This document shows positions 1-10,700 of a stretch of 64,000 nucleotides of DNA, piece after piece; position 1 is the stretch's first letter; each line of letters begins with the position of its first letter. Source of the DNA: Glandiceps talaboti (taxonomy: Eukaryota; Hemichordata; Enteropneusta; Spengelidae); assembly GCF_964340395.1 (NCBI RefSeq), contig NC_135568.1:5719079-5783078 (forward strand), in the 5' to 3' direction. Both the position numbers and the translations under genes were made by a program. The notes beneath the pieces were generated by a model. The model did no database searches. It was not told the DNA's origin and worked only from the letters and a program-made list of their open reading frames with translations.

Positions 1-769
1 GAAAGGTCGCATTCCTTATTTTCCGATTTACCGCCCCAAAGTAATTATATTTTACTGGCCGTGTGATTCTAGGAACCATGAAAAAAAAATATTCTCCAGA
101 TACATTTTTATGTCAGAATTTAAGAGACAGGCAATACGGTTCTGAATTTGATGTATGAAAATATTACGAACCTTAACCTGATATATACGAAACCCTGACA
201 TCAATAACATTTGTAATGTGTACCACAGGAAGGGGGGGGGGGTAGGGGGTCTAGGGTTTTGAGTGAGTAAGGGTGGTCACATAATTACTTACAAATGAAT
301 GAATTTGTTTTTGAAAGTGTTTTTTCGAGATGTTTTCGTATTTGCTCTTTTTCCACAGTTATCCAATACATCTGTCAATGATGATGTTTTAATGGTAACC
401 AATCTGGTTACATTCTGATGTAGGAATAGCTATGGTTACCCCCATTTCCTTCATATATTGTCGTTTGTTTTCGATTCCCGCTCACTCCCGGAACAGAAAC
501 ATATATGCATATAGGAAACACATAAGTAAATATAGCAATGGAGCCTATTCCTAAATCAGATTATAACCAGAACGTAGTGTAACATTCGTAATCTCAGGAT
601 TCGTCTTTTTTGTATATGAATTTACAATTCCATGTTGTAATCTGTGAAAATCATACTCCAAATGTCAAATAAACCTTGTATATGTTCATAGTTCATATCT
701 TTGAATTATTTACACATGACTGAAGGAAACCCCCAACATTTACCATATAAATTATGTTCATTGTCGGAC
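1..769. other. Non-coding stretch, no recognised feature
   Basis: AT-rich sequence with no open frame or protein motif that I recognise. The only irregularity is a G-rich patch around 231-255 (a run of about 13 G, then more short G runs). I see nothing else supportable here. Confidence 0.6.
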
Positions 770-1089
770 AAAGCTCCCGTCGGAGTACGAGTATGGCCCT
801 GACAAATGTCACAGGGTTTCACGCCCTGTTCATGGAATATATCTTGGAAAATTGTCTAATTCATTATTATCATTGTCTTCAGTAGTTTAGTGTTTTCTAT
901 ATATTTACAATTATCTATTATTTATGTTTTTGTTTCTGTATGTTGTCTTTGACTCTAGATAATGTATTTTTTTTACATTACTTCATGTCAAATAAACTCT
1001 ACTCTACTCTACTCTATTCTACTCTACTCTACTCTACTCTACTCTACTCTACTCTACTCTACTATACTCTACTATACTATACTATACTG
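770..1089 (+). mobile_element. Probable 3' end of a non-LTR retroelement or SINE
   Basis: The stretch ends with AATAAA at 991-996, followed at once by a long pentanucleotide array (997-1089). That is the layout of non-LTR elements that end in a simple repeat instead of poly-A. At about 795-835 the sequence can fold into small stems: CCCTGAC with a near complement, then ACAGGG against CCCTGT. Such stems are common in LINE 3' UTRs. No reverse-transcriptase coding sequence is visible upstream, so this would be a 5'-truncated copy or a SINE. A comparable layout occurs on the minus strand near 31480-31620. The family is unknown; the left boundary is a guess. Confidence 0.45.
997..1089 (+). repeat. 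Pentanucleotide microsatellite (ACTCT)n
   Basis: About 18 units of a TACTC/ACTCT pentamer. The last units degrade to ACTAT. The array directly follows AATAAA, so it may be the tail of the retroelement called at 770-1089 and not an independent microsatellite. Confidence 0.9.
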
Positions 1090-1105
1090 TACTTAAAAGT
1101 CATTC

Positions 1106-1203
1106 ACGAATATTCACAAATTACCGTCACCTGTGTTTGCACATAAAAACGAGCTTTTATGTGCAAACACTGGGGACGGTAATTTGTGATTCTGAATATT
1201 CGT
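1106..1203. repeat. Long hairpin (inverted repeat, arms about 43-49 bp)
   Basis: The left arm (1106-1148) and right arm (1155-1203) are near-perfect reverse complements separated by only 6 bases (ACGAGC). The differences are a small indel near the outer end (GAATC) and two or three substitutions near the middle. Both arms carry the blocks ACGAATATTC, ACAAATTACCGTC and GTGTTTGCACATAAAA. An arm this long with so short a loop is typical of foldback or MITE-like elements. It starts 16 bases after the pentanucleotide array. No coding potential. Confidence 0.85.
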
Positions 1204-1420
1204 TAATATATAATAGCGTGATACTGATTGTGTGTATTACGACCATACTTGAATAGAATATTAATCCACAAGGTACTGTGGTACAAGTCTCTGCATTCCA
1301 GGACGACAATGGTACATTTTGTAGCAAATTGTAGTCGCGATCGTGACACATCTACATTTTGTCGTTCACTTACGTGTTGGAGCAAGTAGACAACCCCTAG
1401 CCAGTTACATGTATTAACGA

Positions 1421-1548
1421 GGCTAGTGGTAGTTTCGGTTACCCAGACTCTCGCCGCTGGGTTCTCTGCCTACGAGACTCTCGTCTGGGTGGTATCGTAG
1501 GAGAGCCCCTTGCGGTGAGAGTCTGGGTAACAGAGACGGCTAGTGGTA
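1421..1548. mobile_element. Foldback/MITE-like element with 11-bp target duplication
   Basis: An identical 11-bp direct repeat, GGCTAGTGGTA, lies at 1421-1431 and 1538-1548. Between them is a 106-bp palindromic body. Its ends read GTTTCGGTTACCCAGAC and, on the other strand, GTCTCTGTTACCCAGAC, and the complementarity continues through CTCTCGCCGC and CCTACGA. Terminal inverted repeats bounded by a perfect direct repeat are the signature of a DNA-transposon-derived non-autonomous element, but 11 bp is longer than most cut-and-paste target duplications. A related half-length copy lies at 11623-11695. No transposase is present. Confidence 0.7.
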
Positions 1549-2339
1549 CTTCGCATTATCTATCATATCTGTAACACCCACCCATTAACAAATCTCTTCG
1601 TTTGACCTTCTCAATATGTCATTTTATTTTGACTAGTACATGTAGGTAAATATTTGGTACTTCAGCCCCACTCTTCAGACTGCCAATACAAAATCTGAAA
1701 TTAATGACTTGCCTGTCGCGAAAAAGATAACGCCATGATGAAACATATATATATGAGTACCTTTGAAGTGTATTGCTAAATATTTACTGCAAATTCAAAT
1801 CTTGTGTAGAATCGCAAACTGTTATGGGAACTACGAGCACGATTGGCTGATGATTTTTTAGTTTACTCTCCGACTGGAAGGACACAGTGAGAGGCTGTTC
1901 TCGTGAACGAATTTCATACACTGTAAACGCAACAAGGACTATCAAGAAATCTATTTGATGAAGCGATGGAAATAACCCTCAAGTACATTAATTGTCTTTT
2001 AATATCTTAAATCAGATTTTGTGACTTGAAATACCATTTGTAATTAGAAACTCCATGGGTATTCGTATGGGGAGGTTCCGCGCAGATCCTCAAAACCAAA
2101 CGTGTTCAAGTTGTCGTGCAGGTGATGGTGGTGGCGGGCTGGGGTGGGATGGATGGAGGAGGTAGTAAATACATGGCCAACGTCAGTCTATTCAAACATA
2201 TATATAATAAGAGGATAAGCAGTATACACATGACAAACACAGTTGTATTACAATGTTTACCATAGAATGTCACATCACTGTATTCAAACACAGACCAGGT
2301 GGTGTTTGTGGTTCAAGGCTACATAGATTCAAAGCTAGT
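1549..2339. other. Non-coding stretch, nothing recognised
   Basis: No open frame of interest, no RNA gene and no strong repeat. There is a short TATA run near 1745-1755 and a purine-rich GGTGGTGG-type patch near 2120-2165. Confidence 0.5.
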
Positions 2340-2690
2340 GGCAACCTTACATCAACAGATGTACAGTACGTTGCAGATTATTGTTCACTCAGTTTGTTAC
2401 AACCACGTACAACTCAATGATAAACTGCACACGCTACGCTATGCGATAGTAAGACCGGATGAATATAATTTCTTGCTACATTTAGTTTAAATGAAATCAA
2501 CCAATTAAACGTACCGCAACTGGACACAAGCATGCTGTACATTCCTGTACTCATTCAATCCTTGTTATCTGAAAATACAGCATAAACGGTTTATTATTGG
2601 TTTCTGCATGGTTGTATAAAGCAGAGAGTTAACAATAATGTACTCATGCAGCACATTGTTCCTGTGATTAACTACCACACTTAATCTTAG
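2340..2690. mobile_element. Foldback element, copy 1 of a dispersed family
   Basis: The core arms at about 2388-2428 and 2587-2626 are imperfect reverse complements; shared blocks include TACAACCA and a TTTAT/ATAAA block. Weaker complementarity extends inward (GATAGTAAGACCGGATGAAT against the complement of ATTCAATCCTTGTTATC) and outward to about 2357 and 2679. The same order of blocks recurs at 5630-6040, for example ACTGCAC..GCTAC followed by GAATGAATA-type and TTTCTTGC blocks. This therefore looks like a repeated, decayed foldback or MITE family. No protein is encoded. Boundaries are approximate. Confidence 0.6.
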
Positions 2691-3053
2691 TACGATACAC
2701 CCAAGGTATTAAAGATTGTGGTGGACAGCTTTCATCTCATACTCAAACGTCAGTGTCATGGGATATCAATTCGGAAAACGTAGCTGATATCCCGATGTTT
2801 TTTTCTCGCCCATGATAGCCCTAGCTATCTTTCTACTTGTTGACACACACATACAGCAACCAAATGTCGTTGCCTGGCAACTCTTGAGTATCGGAAGTAA
2901 TATTTCCGACGGAGGTGTTAACTATTCCGATTAAAGGGATTAGGTGTAATTTATGGCTGCTGCAATAGTGCCAAGTGGTACACATCAGAAGTTGACCATC
3001 GTGACCTTAGAATACGGCTGTGGTGGTTGATAGGATAACACCTATTTTAACGA

Positions 3054-3140
3054 GTGTGAAGCTACCATCATATTCATATTCATCTTCACTTTCAAAAGTT
3101 GACCTCTACACTCAATGTGAATATGATGATAGCTTCACAC
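3054..3140. repeat. Hairpin with 27-bp arms
   Basis: The arm at 3054-3080 begins GTGTGAAGCTACCATCATAT. The arm at 3114-3140 is its reverse complement with two mismatches over 27 bases. The loop is 33 bases. It resembles the other foldbacks of the region in size but shares no obvious sequence with them. Non-coding. Confidence 0.85.
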
Positions 3141-3411
3141 TTTCATCATCAGATTCGAAGTATTCCGAATGGGTACGAACGCGCCTTCGGCAAATCACAT
3201 AAGTTAAATCACATTGGCAGTTTACAACCGTCACCACAATTGTGTTTTGAATTTCATAAATTATGCACGTATAATTTTGATTTTCTCAGCTGGAAACTTT
3301 GAAAATAGTTGAGACAAATGGGCGATGGTGTTTTATGTATCTACTGTCAAAAATATGTTGATCTTTCACCAAAGTGTTACCCTCTGAAACATGATATGCA
3401 GTGAATGTTGA

Positions 3412-3467
3412 AGTGCGCCCCCAATAGTGATTGTATTGTGTTCTTTTGTTTACTAGACTAACAGTCA
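3412..3467 (+). repeat. 56-bp segment duplicated at 4183-4237
   Basis: From AGTGCGCCC through CTAACAGTCA this segment matches 4183-4237 with one C deleted and no other difference that I can see. The two copies are about 770 bases apart in the same orientation. The near-identity implies a recent event or gene conversion. Confidence 0.85.
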
Positions 3468-3961
3468 TGCCTTCGCAATACGGCCCTCGATATCAGTTTG
3501 CGATTATACTATTACTAGTGTTGCGCCGGACCGGAGTTTAGATAAAACGTAGGGAAAAAGGCGCGAGCGACTGTCGACAGTCTAACCAGGTCCTTGTACG
3601 TAAATTTTAGCTCTCCCTGCATCTCCTTACAGCATCCTCACTTAGTCTCCAGGGACCAGGGTAAAATAGATATTCACCTGACATTCGTATACCGTATTGC
3701 TCATACAGCTTCTTCACAGTACACAATTGTGTTCTCATGCTTATCAAATTGTAAAGCAGGGACTTTCATAGTAGCTTTAACCAGTCAGAATGTACCACTC
3801 CATTCCAAGGTGAAACTGGGATATCACTGAAGGTTCCCCACTTTACCAAAACGGTTACCAATTGAATTATTCTACATATCTCATCATAACAACTTAATGC
3901 AGTTAAGGATATTTCCCACTCTTTCTTAAGGGTTTGAGCCAATCACGCCATAGTGTAAGTA

Positions 3962-4060
3962 AGATAGACAACTCGTTCGGTAGGGTAATGTGCCAAAAAA
4001 CTCGGGGGCTACGCCCCATCATTTATTGGCACATAACCCTCCCGAACTCGTTGACTATCT
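3962..4060. repeat. Hairpin with 35-bp arms and a GC-rich palindromic loop
   Basis: The left arm at 3962-3996 starts AGATAGACAACTCGTTCGG and ends GTGCCAA. The right arm at 4026-4060 is its reverse complement with about 5 mismatches over 35 bases. The loop contains GGGGGCTACGCCCC, itself a small palindrome. The design is a long arm pair around a GC-rich inner stem. It looks like a foldback or MITE-type insertion; family unknown. No open frame. Confidence 0.85.
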
Positions 4061-4102
4061 ATTGCGTATAAGTCTTCAAAGAAGACACAGCTTTCCAGTA
4101 AA

Positions 4103-4324
4103 GTATTTCTGAAATTGATAGTACATTGACCAATACACTTATGGTATTATAATTTATTTTCATGAAATTACTCTTAGAAAATAGTGCGCCCCAATAGTGA
4201 TTGTATTGTGTTCTTTTGTTTACTAGACTAACAGTCAGAGGTGTATTTCTGAAATTGATAGTACATTGACCAATACACTTATGGTATTATAATTTATGTT
4301 CATGAAATTACTCTTAGAAAATAG
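4103..4324 (+). repeat. 82-bp unit duplicated with 140-bp period
   Basis: Bases 4103-4184 and 4243-4324 are essentially identical, with a single visible T/G difference (ATTTATTTT against ATTTATGTT). Both run from GTATTTCTGAAATTGATAG to CTCTTAGAAAATAG. The 58 bases between them include the segment also found at 3412-3467. The arrangement is a composite recent duplication. An assembly artefact in a heterozygous genome is an alternative. Confidence 0.9.
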
Positions 4325-4449
4325 GGTTGACATTTATATTTTTACTTGGAATATATTGAACAAAGTCTAGTAAGACTTATAGTGGTCTTTATGTGAAGTG
4401 GTACATTCTCATTGGTTAAAGCTACTATGAAAGTTAATTTGTGTCATTT

Positions 4450-4563
4450 ATTTTGAAATTGTTTCAAAATTATAGTCTTATTGAATTAATGCTTCATTAG
4501 AATTTAAATGATTCTTCATTAGAATTTAAAACTGACTCATATTTTGAAATTGTTTCAAAATTA
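4450..4563 (+). repeat. 23-bp palindromic repeat in two identical copies
   Basis: Bases 4450-4472 and 4541-4563 are identical. Each contains the perfect palindrome TTTTGAAA-TTG-TTTCAAAA. The intervening 68 bases contain a second short duplication, TTCATTAGAATTTAAA, twice. Non-coding and AT-rich. Confidence 0.85.
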
Positions 4564-5629
4564 GTCAATAAAAAAATGTTCTAATCAAAAATCATTTGCA
4601 GTTCTTTTTTCCAACTCCAACTCCAACATGGGTCCTGTGATGATATACATTACTTTAAATGCTGTACATATTTACAATCATTACCAAGTAAAGAGAAATA
4701 TTCTTCTCTAACTCTATCGAGAATTGAACATGAAACTGTATAGGCTAAGGGTTTGAAGTTGAGAACCAGGTGACTGACCAAACTCAGTTGATAACATCAC
4801 ACGCACGCACGCAAGCACACATGGGAAAAAATGAAAATATATTTTTATTACTTTGCAACTTAGATGCAAAGTAATTTGTCAAAATTAGCATGTGAAAAAG
4901 TCTTTGATACTGATCATAAAAATAAAATGGGAGAGTTGCGTGCAAATAAATATTGCCCCTCTGATAGAAAAATGATTGGACATTCCAAGTGAAATATTTT
5001 CATACCCTATTACATATACATCAAATATTGTATTCCAATATGTTTTAAATTCTAGTGTATGTCATCACAAAATATTCTACTTTCTCAATATTGCAGAGAA
5101 GGATATTAAGGAGCTGTAATGGACATTTTGTATCCATGGTTGCAGACACACTTGGCTGGCAAATGTTACCTTTAGTAGTCACTAAGATGTGATTAATATG
5201 GAAAAATCATGAAGTCATATTTTGACATTTAAATGTACCTCGGGACTAATACTCTGAAATTTAAATACTTAAATCTCTCCAAGGTTTGCCATATGATAGC
5301 TTGTTCCTGGCTTTTTTGAAATATTACAAGAAATTTTGAGCTTCACTGGAAATTAACAATCTTTTCATTCCCACAGAGAGTTAACAAAGTATTCGGCAGC
5401 CATATTGGATTCTGAAATAACTTAATTTTGATGTTATTTTTACCTCTATTTCAAAAGTGTATCTGACCCCCAGATTTTTTTCTTGATTTTAACTGAGAAC
5501 AGGTGTAAGTTTTCCTGAACAAAGTAACAGGACCACTTACCATTTTATATTTCTGAGGCACATGTATTAATATGGTAAGCATGGAATACGACTGCAGCAT
5601 CAGATTTTTATCTGAATAAGTTTACTTCA
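4564..5629. other. Non-coding stretch, nothing recognised
   Basis: AT-rich sequence without an open frame of note or a strong repeat. There is a short CGCACGCACGCA run near 4800-4815. Confidence 0.5.
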
Positions 5630-6040
5630 CCAACCCTAGTTGTTCATTCAGTGTATACCCGTCTACAATTCAAGTTACTGATCACTCAGTCTTGATACAA
5701 CGGCACAGAAACTAATAAGAAACTGCACTTGCTACACTTTAAGATAGCAAGATTGAATGAATACAGTTTCTTGCCACAATTTCTTAAAATGAAATGAACT
5801 TGTGTGCCAAAATGAAGACATCAAAACATTGGCACCCACATGTCTGTGTCTAGTTGCAGTACTTTAAGATGGTTTATTTCATTTAAACAAAATGAATCGA
5901 GAAATTGCAATATTCTTATAGAATATGCAGTTTCTTATTGGTTTCTATGTGGTTGTGTCAAACAGAGCCAGTGAATGATGCTAAAATTATTATGAAATTG
6001 ACAACACATTGTAATTATACCAGGTTACTTGGCAACCGTC
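5630..6040. mobile_element. Foldback element, copy 2 of a dispersed family
   Basis: The core arms at about 5685-5727 and 5927-5967 are reverse complements with roughly 7-8 mismatches in 40 bases; GCAGTTTCTTATT is shared by the right arm and the complement of the left. Inner blocks (AAGATAGCAAGATTGAATGA and CAGTTTCTTGCC) match the corresponding parts of 2340-2690 in the same order. Weaker outer complementarity continues to about 5640 and 6040. The two loci are best read as old copies of one foldback family about 3.3 kb apart. Boundaries are approximate and no protein is encoded. Confidence 0.6.
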
Positions 6041-6231
6041 CAGATTTATTTGACAGATATTTCTGTCAAGAACCTACAATTACGATAATCTGAAATTTCT
6101 TTGGGAAAACTGATATATAGTGAAGACTATTTTTTAACTAGGAGGTATCGTATAAATAGATCAAAAGGGGTGTGTGTATGTATATAGAAAGAATATGGAT
6201 ATAGGTTAGACATCATTGTTATACATTCATT

Positions 6232-6312
6232 CACCACCACCACCACCACCACCACCACCACCACCACCACCACCACCACCACCATCACCACCACCATCAC
6301 CACCACCATCCC
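6232..6312 (+). repeat. Trinucleotide microsatellite (CAC)n with CAT interruptions
   Basis: About 27 triplets of CAC/ACC with a few ATC interruptions toward the right end. Translating through it gives poly-Pro or poly-Val frames that are low-complexity artefacts. Confidence 0.95.
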
Positions 6313-6906
6313 CACCGGACGGGCGATATCTCTTCGTGCTTGAAATGGAAAAACGGCTGAAATCCACAGATGCAGCTAGTGATACAAATACACCCAACAC
6401 AACTGATTTGAGTATTTTGGCTTTATTTATACATAAAGACTATAAAAACAATTACGCGTGTAACAGAGCAAGTTGAAAAATTATACATTAAAATAAAACT
6501 GTTTTTAGTTTAAAAGCTTTACCAAATTACATGTACATCATAAGTGCACTTAACCTTTTAAAGAATTTTGTACATGAATTATTGTGACAAAACGCACTTT
6601 AATTTGTTGACAACCTTACAATTTTAGCAATAGTGAATAGAAATTGTATATTCCGATGTGACATATGTCAAAGCTGGCCCCAGTTTAAATTTTGAGAAAA
6701 AATGTTGTACTGAAGATTAAATTTTGTATCTACATACATGAGTAAACCACACATAAAGAAAACATCGTACAATTACGTCACAGTTGTATGTAGATTTCTT
6801 TTACGTGTACAAAAAATCTTACTTTTTCACTGATTTCAGTTAACATAAAGTTGATTACGCAGTACGCCAACCACAAACTATATACTGAATGACGACTGAT
6901 GATGAC

Positions 6907-6951
<45 letters not shown>
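6907..6951. repeat. (TA)n microsatellite
   Basis: About 22 TA units with one C interruption. It directly abuts the hairpin at 6954-7021, as if the hairpin element had inserted into, or created, a TA-rich target. Confidence 0.9.
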
Positions 6952-6953
<2 letters not shown>

Positions 6954-6954
<1 letters not shown>

Positions 6955-7021
6955 ACAGATACAATCCGACCAATATGCGTCGAGCGGTAGCGAGGCGCAT
7001 ATTGGCCGGATTGTATCTGTT
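6954..7021. repeat. Hairpin with 26-bp arms, one mismatch
   Basis: The arm at 6954-6979 starts AACAGATACAATCCGACC. The arm at 6996-7021 is its reverse complement with a single A/G difference. The 16-base loop is TCGAGCGGTAGCGAGG. The high identity suggests a fairly young foldback or strong pairing. It lies beside a (TA)n run on the left and a possible transposon terminus (TTTGTACACCGGC) on the right. Confidence 0.85.
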
Positions 7022-7747
7022 TTGTACACCGGCTAATTTCCTTTGTTGTGTATTGAGTTCGAATTCCAATATACTCCGGAGATAACTCATACACTGCTAT
7101 CATACCACCGCAACAACAATAATAATAATAACAGTGTCTGCGCCATCGTGCATGTCTGCATATCTTCCGGGCTATAGCTAAGTAATACACATACACCCCC
7201 TAACAAAATTAGACACTCACTTCACACTACAAGTTCTCAAATACAGTGTCTGCTGTACTGTGCATTTTCTCAGAGGATATTTTTACATTGGAGTTAGAAG
7301 ACATACATCAATGAAGTTGGATACTCTCTATACTCTCCATGTTCTTAAATGTAAACTGAGCGAAGCGTCGCTTTCGACAAGACATGCTTAGCTACTGAAA
7401 GGTTCACACACACTAACCAAGCTATTGACGTTTATTTGGTTGGGCTTTCGCCATCACCAATCATTCATTTTGACAGCTCTTTCTGGTTGATGACAAACGT
7501 AAACTCGATACTTCGATACAAACATCTTCCTGTTGCAGTCAATGTCTGTCTAATATACTCCGGATGTTGACTTTCATTACCATGTCTGTCTAATATACTC
7601 CGGGTATGGACTTTTCATTACCCGGATGGTATTTCTCATATTCTCAGCTCCCTGGATTTTGAAGCGGGAAGTTTGCGGACACCTGATTGGCTGATCGCCC
7701 GATTAATCACTGTCGCTTGACAAGTAACGCCCACGCCGGTGTACAAA
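7021..7747. mobile_element. Possible short-TIR element bounded by TTTGTACACCGGC
   Basis: The 13-base sequence TTTGTACACCGGC at 7021-7033 recurs as its exact reverse complement at 7735-7747. The enclosed 700 bases have no transposase frame. No clear target duplication is visible outside, and the inverted match does not extend inward, so this could be chance or a decayed non-autonomous element. The interior carries the 40-bp tandem duplication at 7542-7622 and a third TATACTCCGG block near 7071. Confidence 0.3.
7542..7622 (+). repeat. 40-bp tandem duplication
   Basis: Two adjacent copies start ATGTCTGTCTAATATACTCC at 7542 and 7582. They differ by a few substitutions and a one-base indel. The core TAATATACTCCGG resembles AATATACTCCGG near 7069-7080. 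Confidence 0.85.
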
Positions 7748-10700
7748 TGTATATATACATAGCTTTATAGTTATGGGGGCACAAAATGGCTATGTTTAAC
7801 TTTAAAAATGTTCGAAGTCATTCTTTGTCGTTATTTCACAGAAACATTTTCTAAATGCGACGAATACATAACTATTTTATGCTACTAATAAATTGATAAA
7901 CAGTTTATCACTTACATACCTAACATGGCAGACAGAGAAGAGTAATGCTTACAAGAGGTGTATTATGTCACAGAAGAAATGTAAATAGTATTATGCTAAT
8001 TCGTTTTATACACTATACATTGACATTTTGCACTAAATATAACGTTGCCTGTTTAACTTAATGTACTGCCCAGTTTAAGATGTGCCCCCATTAATGTCTA
8101 CAGCGATATCATTCATACGAATACACAAACACGGCTCATATACAGGTGTTGTATAACGGTACCACATACATGTCTACAGTTCAGGAAATAAGACTCTATA
8201 ACAAAAAGAAACCTAAATATAGGTAAATGTCTACCGCCAGTTTTTGAAATAACACAAGTATGTACATTTTTAGATGATTTTTCGGCGGAACTAAGAGAGT
8301 CTACACTTTTTTTTTTTATAGACTGACAGATTTTAAAATTGATTACACACAATCATATGGATGCATGTCTCACAATGGAAATTTGACTACCGACTATTAA
8401 TAATAAGAAATATATAATTATTTTAAAGGGATTTTCAGGAATCTCATCTTGATTTTTGAGCTGAACTAAGAGCTTTCACGACTTTATAGACTGATTCCAA
8501 AATTGATAACTAAAATGGATCAAAAGTTACACTTTTACTAGAGATCATATACTGACATATTGCCTCGGATGCGATGTTTCAAAATTATTGACGGCCATGT
8601 GAAATAGATATGTAAGGTTTGGAGGGTTAGTTATTGAAATGGTTAGTACAAGGAAGGTTCATTGATTTAAGATTTGTAAAAATTGTGATTGATTAGGGTT
8701 TGCTATCTAAACTGACTTTTTAAGTGTAGGCGGTTTAGTAATTCAATGGTTGGACCGGGAGCTGGAGGTGGATATGAGCTGGAGATAGGTGATGGCATGT
8801 CGTTTAAAAGGGACTGATGTACACAGTTTATAGTTCATTCGGTACAGTGCGGAATTAGAAAACCAACTATGGCAGTTACGATGGGCGAACAGGGCACAGA
8901 AGGGCAAAAGGCTGAACGACAAGACGGCGTCCGACTGTAAAAGAGATTACATTGATAAAGAAGATCTAAATAAAAAGAGACACTGTGTTAAGATTAATGG
9001 ATACCAAAAGGAAGGGTAAATGATAAATGGTGACGTATTCCTGGATCGACAATGACTAATGATCAAACAGAACGGTACAAGTGGGATTAGGTTCGCACAA
9101 ATTGACTAGGCGAGTAAGATTTACTGCATAGAATCAGATGAAGTGTCTGGTTGAAAAGGTGCTAGTCACTGGGAGGAGTGAGCGAACAATAAAGAAGGAG
9201 AGCCAATATACCACCAGATCGGTCTTTCAAGAAGGTGAAGGTAAAAGCTTAAGAATGACCTACATATGAAAATAATATGAAAGAATTGCTATTTTGGTTC
9301 AGATGATTTAAAATTCAAAATAAACTAATAAATGCTGTTTTTGAAATTAGGCCACATTTTAAAAAAGCTGTGAGTTTGGAATTTATGATACTACCAACCA
9401 CTACAGCACTTAGGCCAAAAACAAGAATTGTTTCTGGTCAGCGCGCACATCACTTATATACCCTCGCGTCAGTTTTTTTTCGTGTTTGTCCTGCCCATGC
9501 AGTCTGCAGATCTGAGGGAAACACAAATATAACCCTCCTTACTTCAGTGAAGACAAAGCAGAGTCAATCATGAACAAGCACACACACTTGCTCTAAAGTA
9601 TTAAATAAAAAGAACAGTAACTGCCATAAATAGTAGATTGAGTGACACGACTGTAGACAAAATGTCCTCACCAGAAACAATTATCTTTTTTTTGGCCTTA
9701 CAAACTAAGCAGTTTTCTGTCAGTTTGGTTGCTCTATTGCACACATGTGCAAGTATCACGATGTTACCATACACTGTCTATTCAACAAAAACTACCGAAT
9801 GCAAGTGGTGTATTTTCTTTGTCTACTTTTCCTTTTAAAACTGATTTGTTTAACGCCTACACATTTTGCAACTACTTGGATACTTGCTGTAAAGTTTTCA
9901 AAACTAAAAGCCACGAAGAAAGTGCCATCAGCTAAATTGCCTTCACAACCTGAAATAAGATGATGTATTATCAAGAAATAATAGTCAACATCTTGAAATG
10001 AAGGTTGAATTGAGGCGACATCTGAGAAGGATTAAGTTTGAGTGCAAGTTCTCAAGTTGACATATCATATCCATTAGATCTTGAATACTTCAAGTGTTGC
10101 TAAAAACGTGCTTGGCATCGTAGATCGCGGCTTGTTGACCTTGTGGATTACTTTAAATGAGAGGAAATACTAGCCGTAACGTCCAGCCAGGAATGTCCTT
10201 GGCAAAGGCAACCTGCCTTTAGTGTGTTCATTATGAATGCACATATACATACATACATAGCATTATAAAACACGCAAACCAAGTTGAACGAGTTCAAACC
10301 CATAATATGGACTTTACACCCTGATCGTTCTCCATCACATTGCGTGTTTACAGCATTTATTATGCCGCACTTGAAATATGCATCAACATTAATACTCCGC
10401 GATTATGTATTGGAAATGATAGATAGTTAACACAGGTGGGGAATGTGAGGGTTTGTAATAGTGGCTTCTCTACTGCATATTCATTATAATAACTATTTTA
10501 ACGATTGCTAAGTAGGCATTGACGTACTAACATTTACATGGCCTCCTAAGTAGTTGAAATATGAACTAATACTTCTACAAATAATTCATCTCATTCGCCA
10601 CTAGAAAGCCACACAGCTTGAGTTTTGAGAGTGGATTGCAATGATCTGAGTACTATCCCATATTACAAGTATTGGTTTTGTCTTATGATTATGTCGGTGG

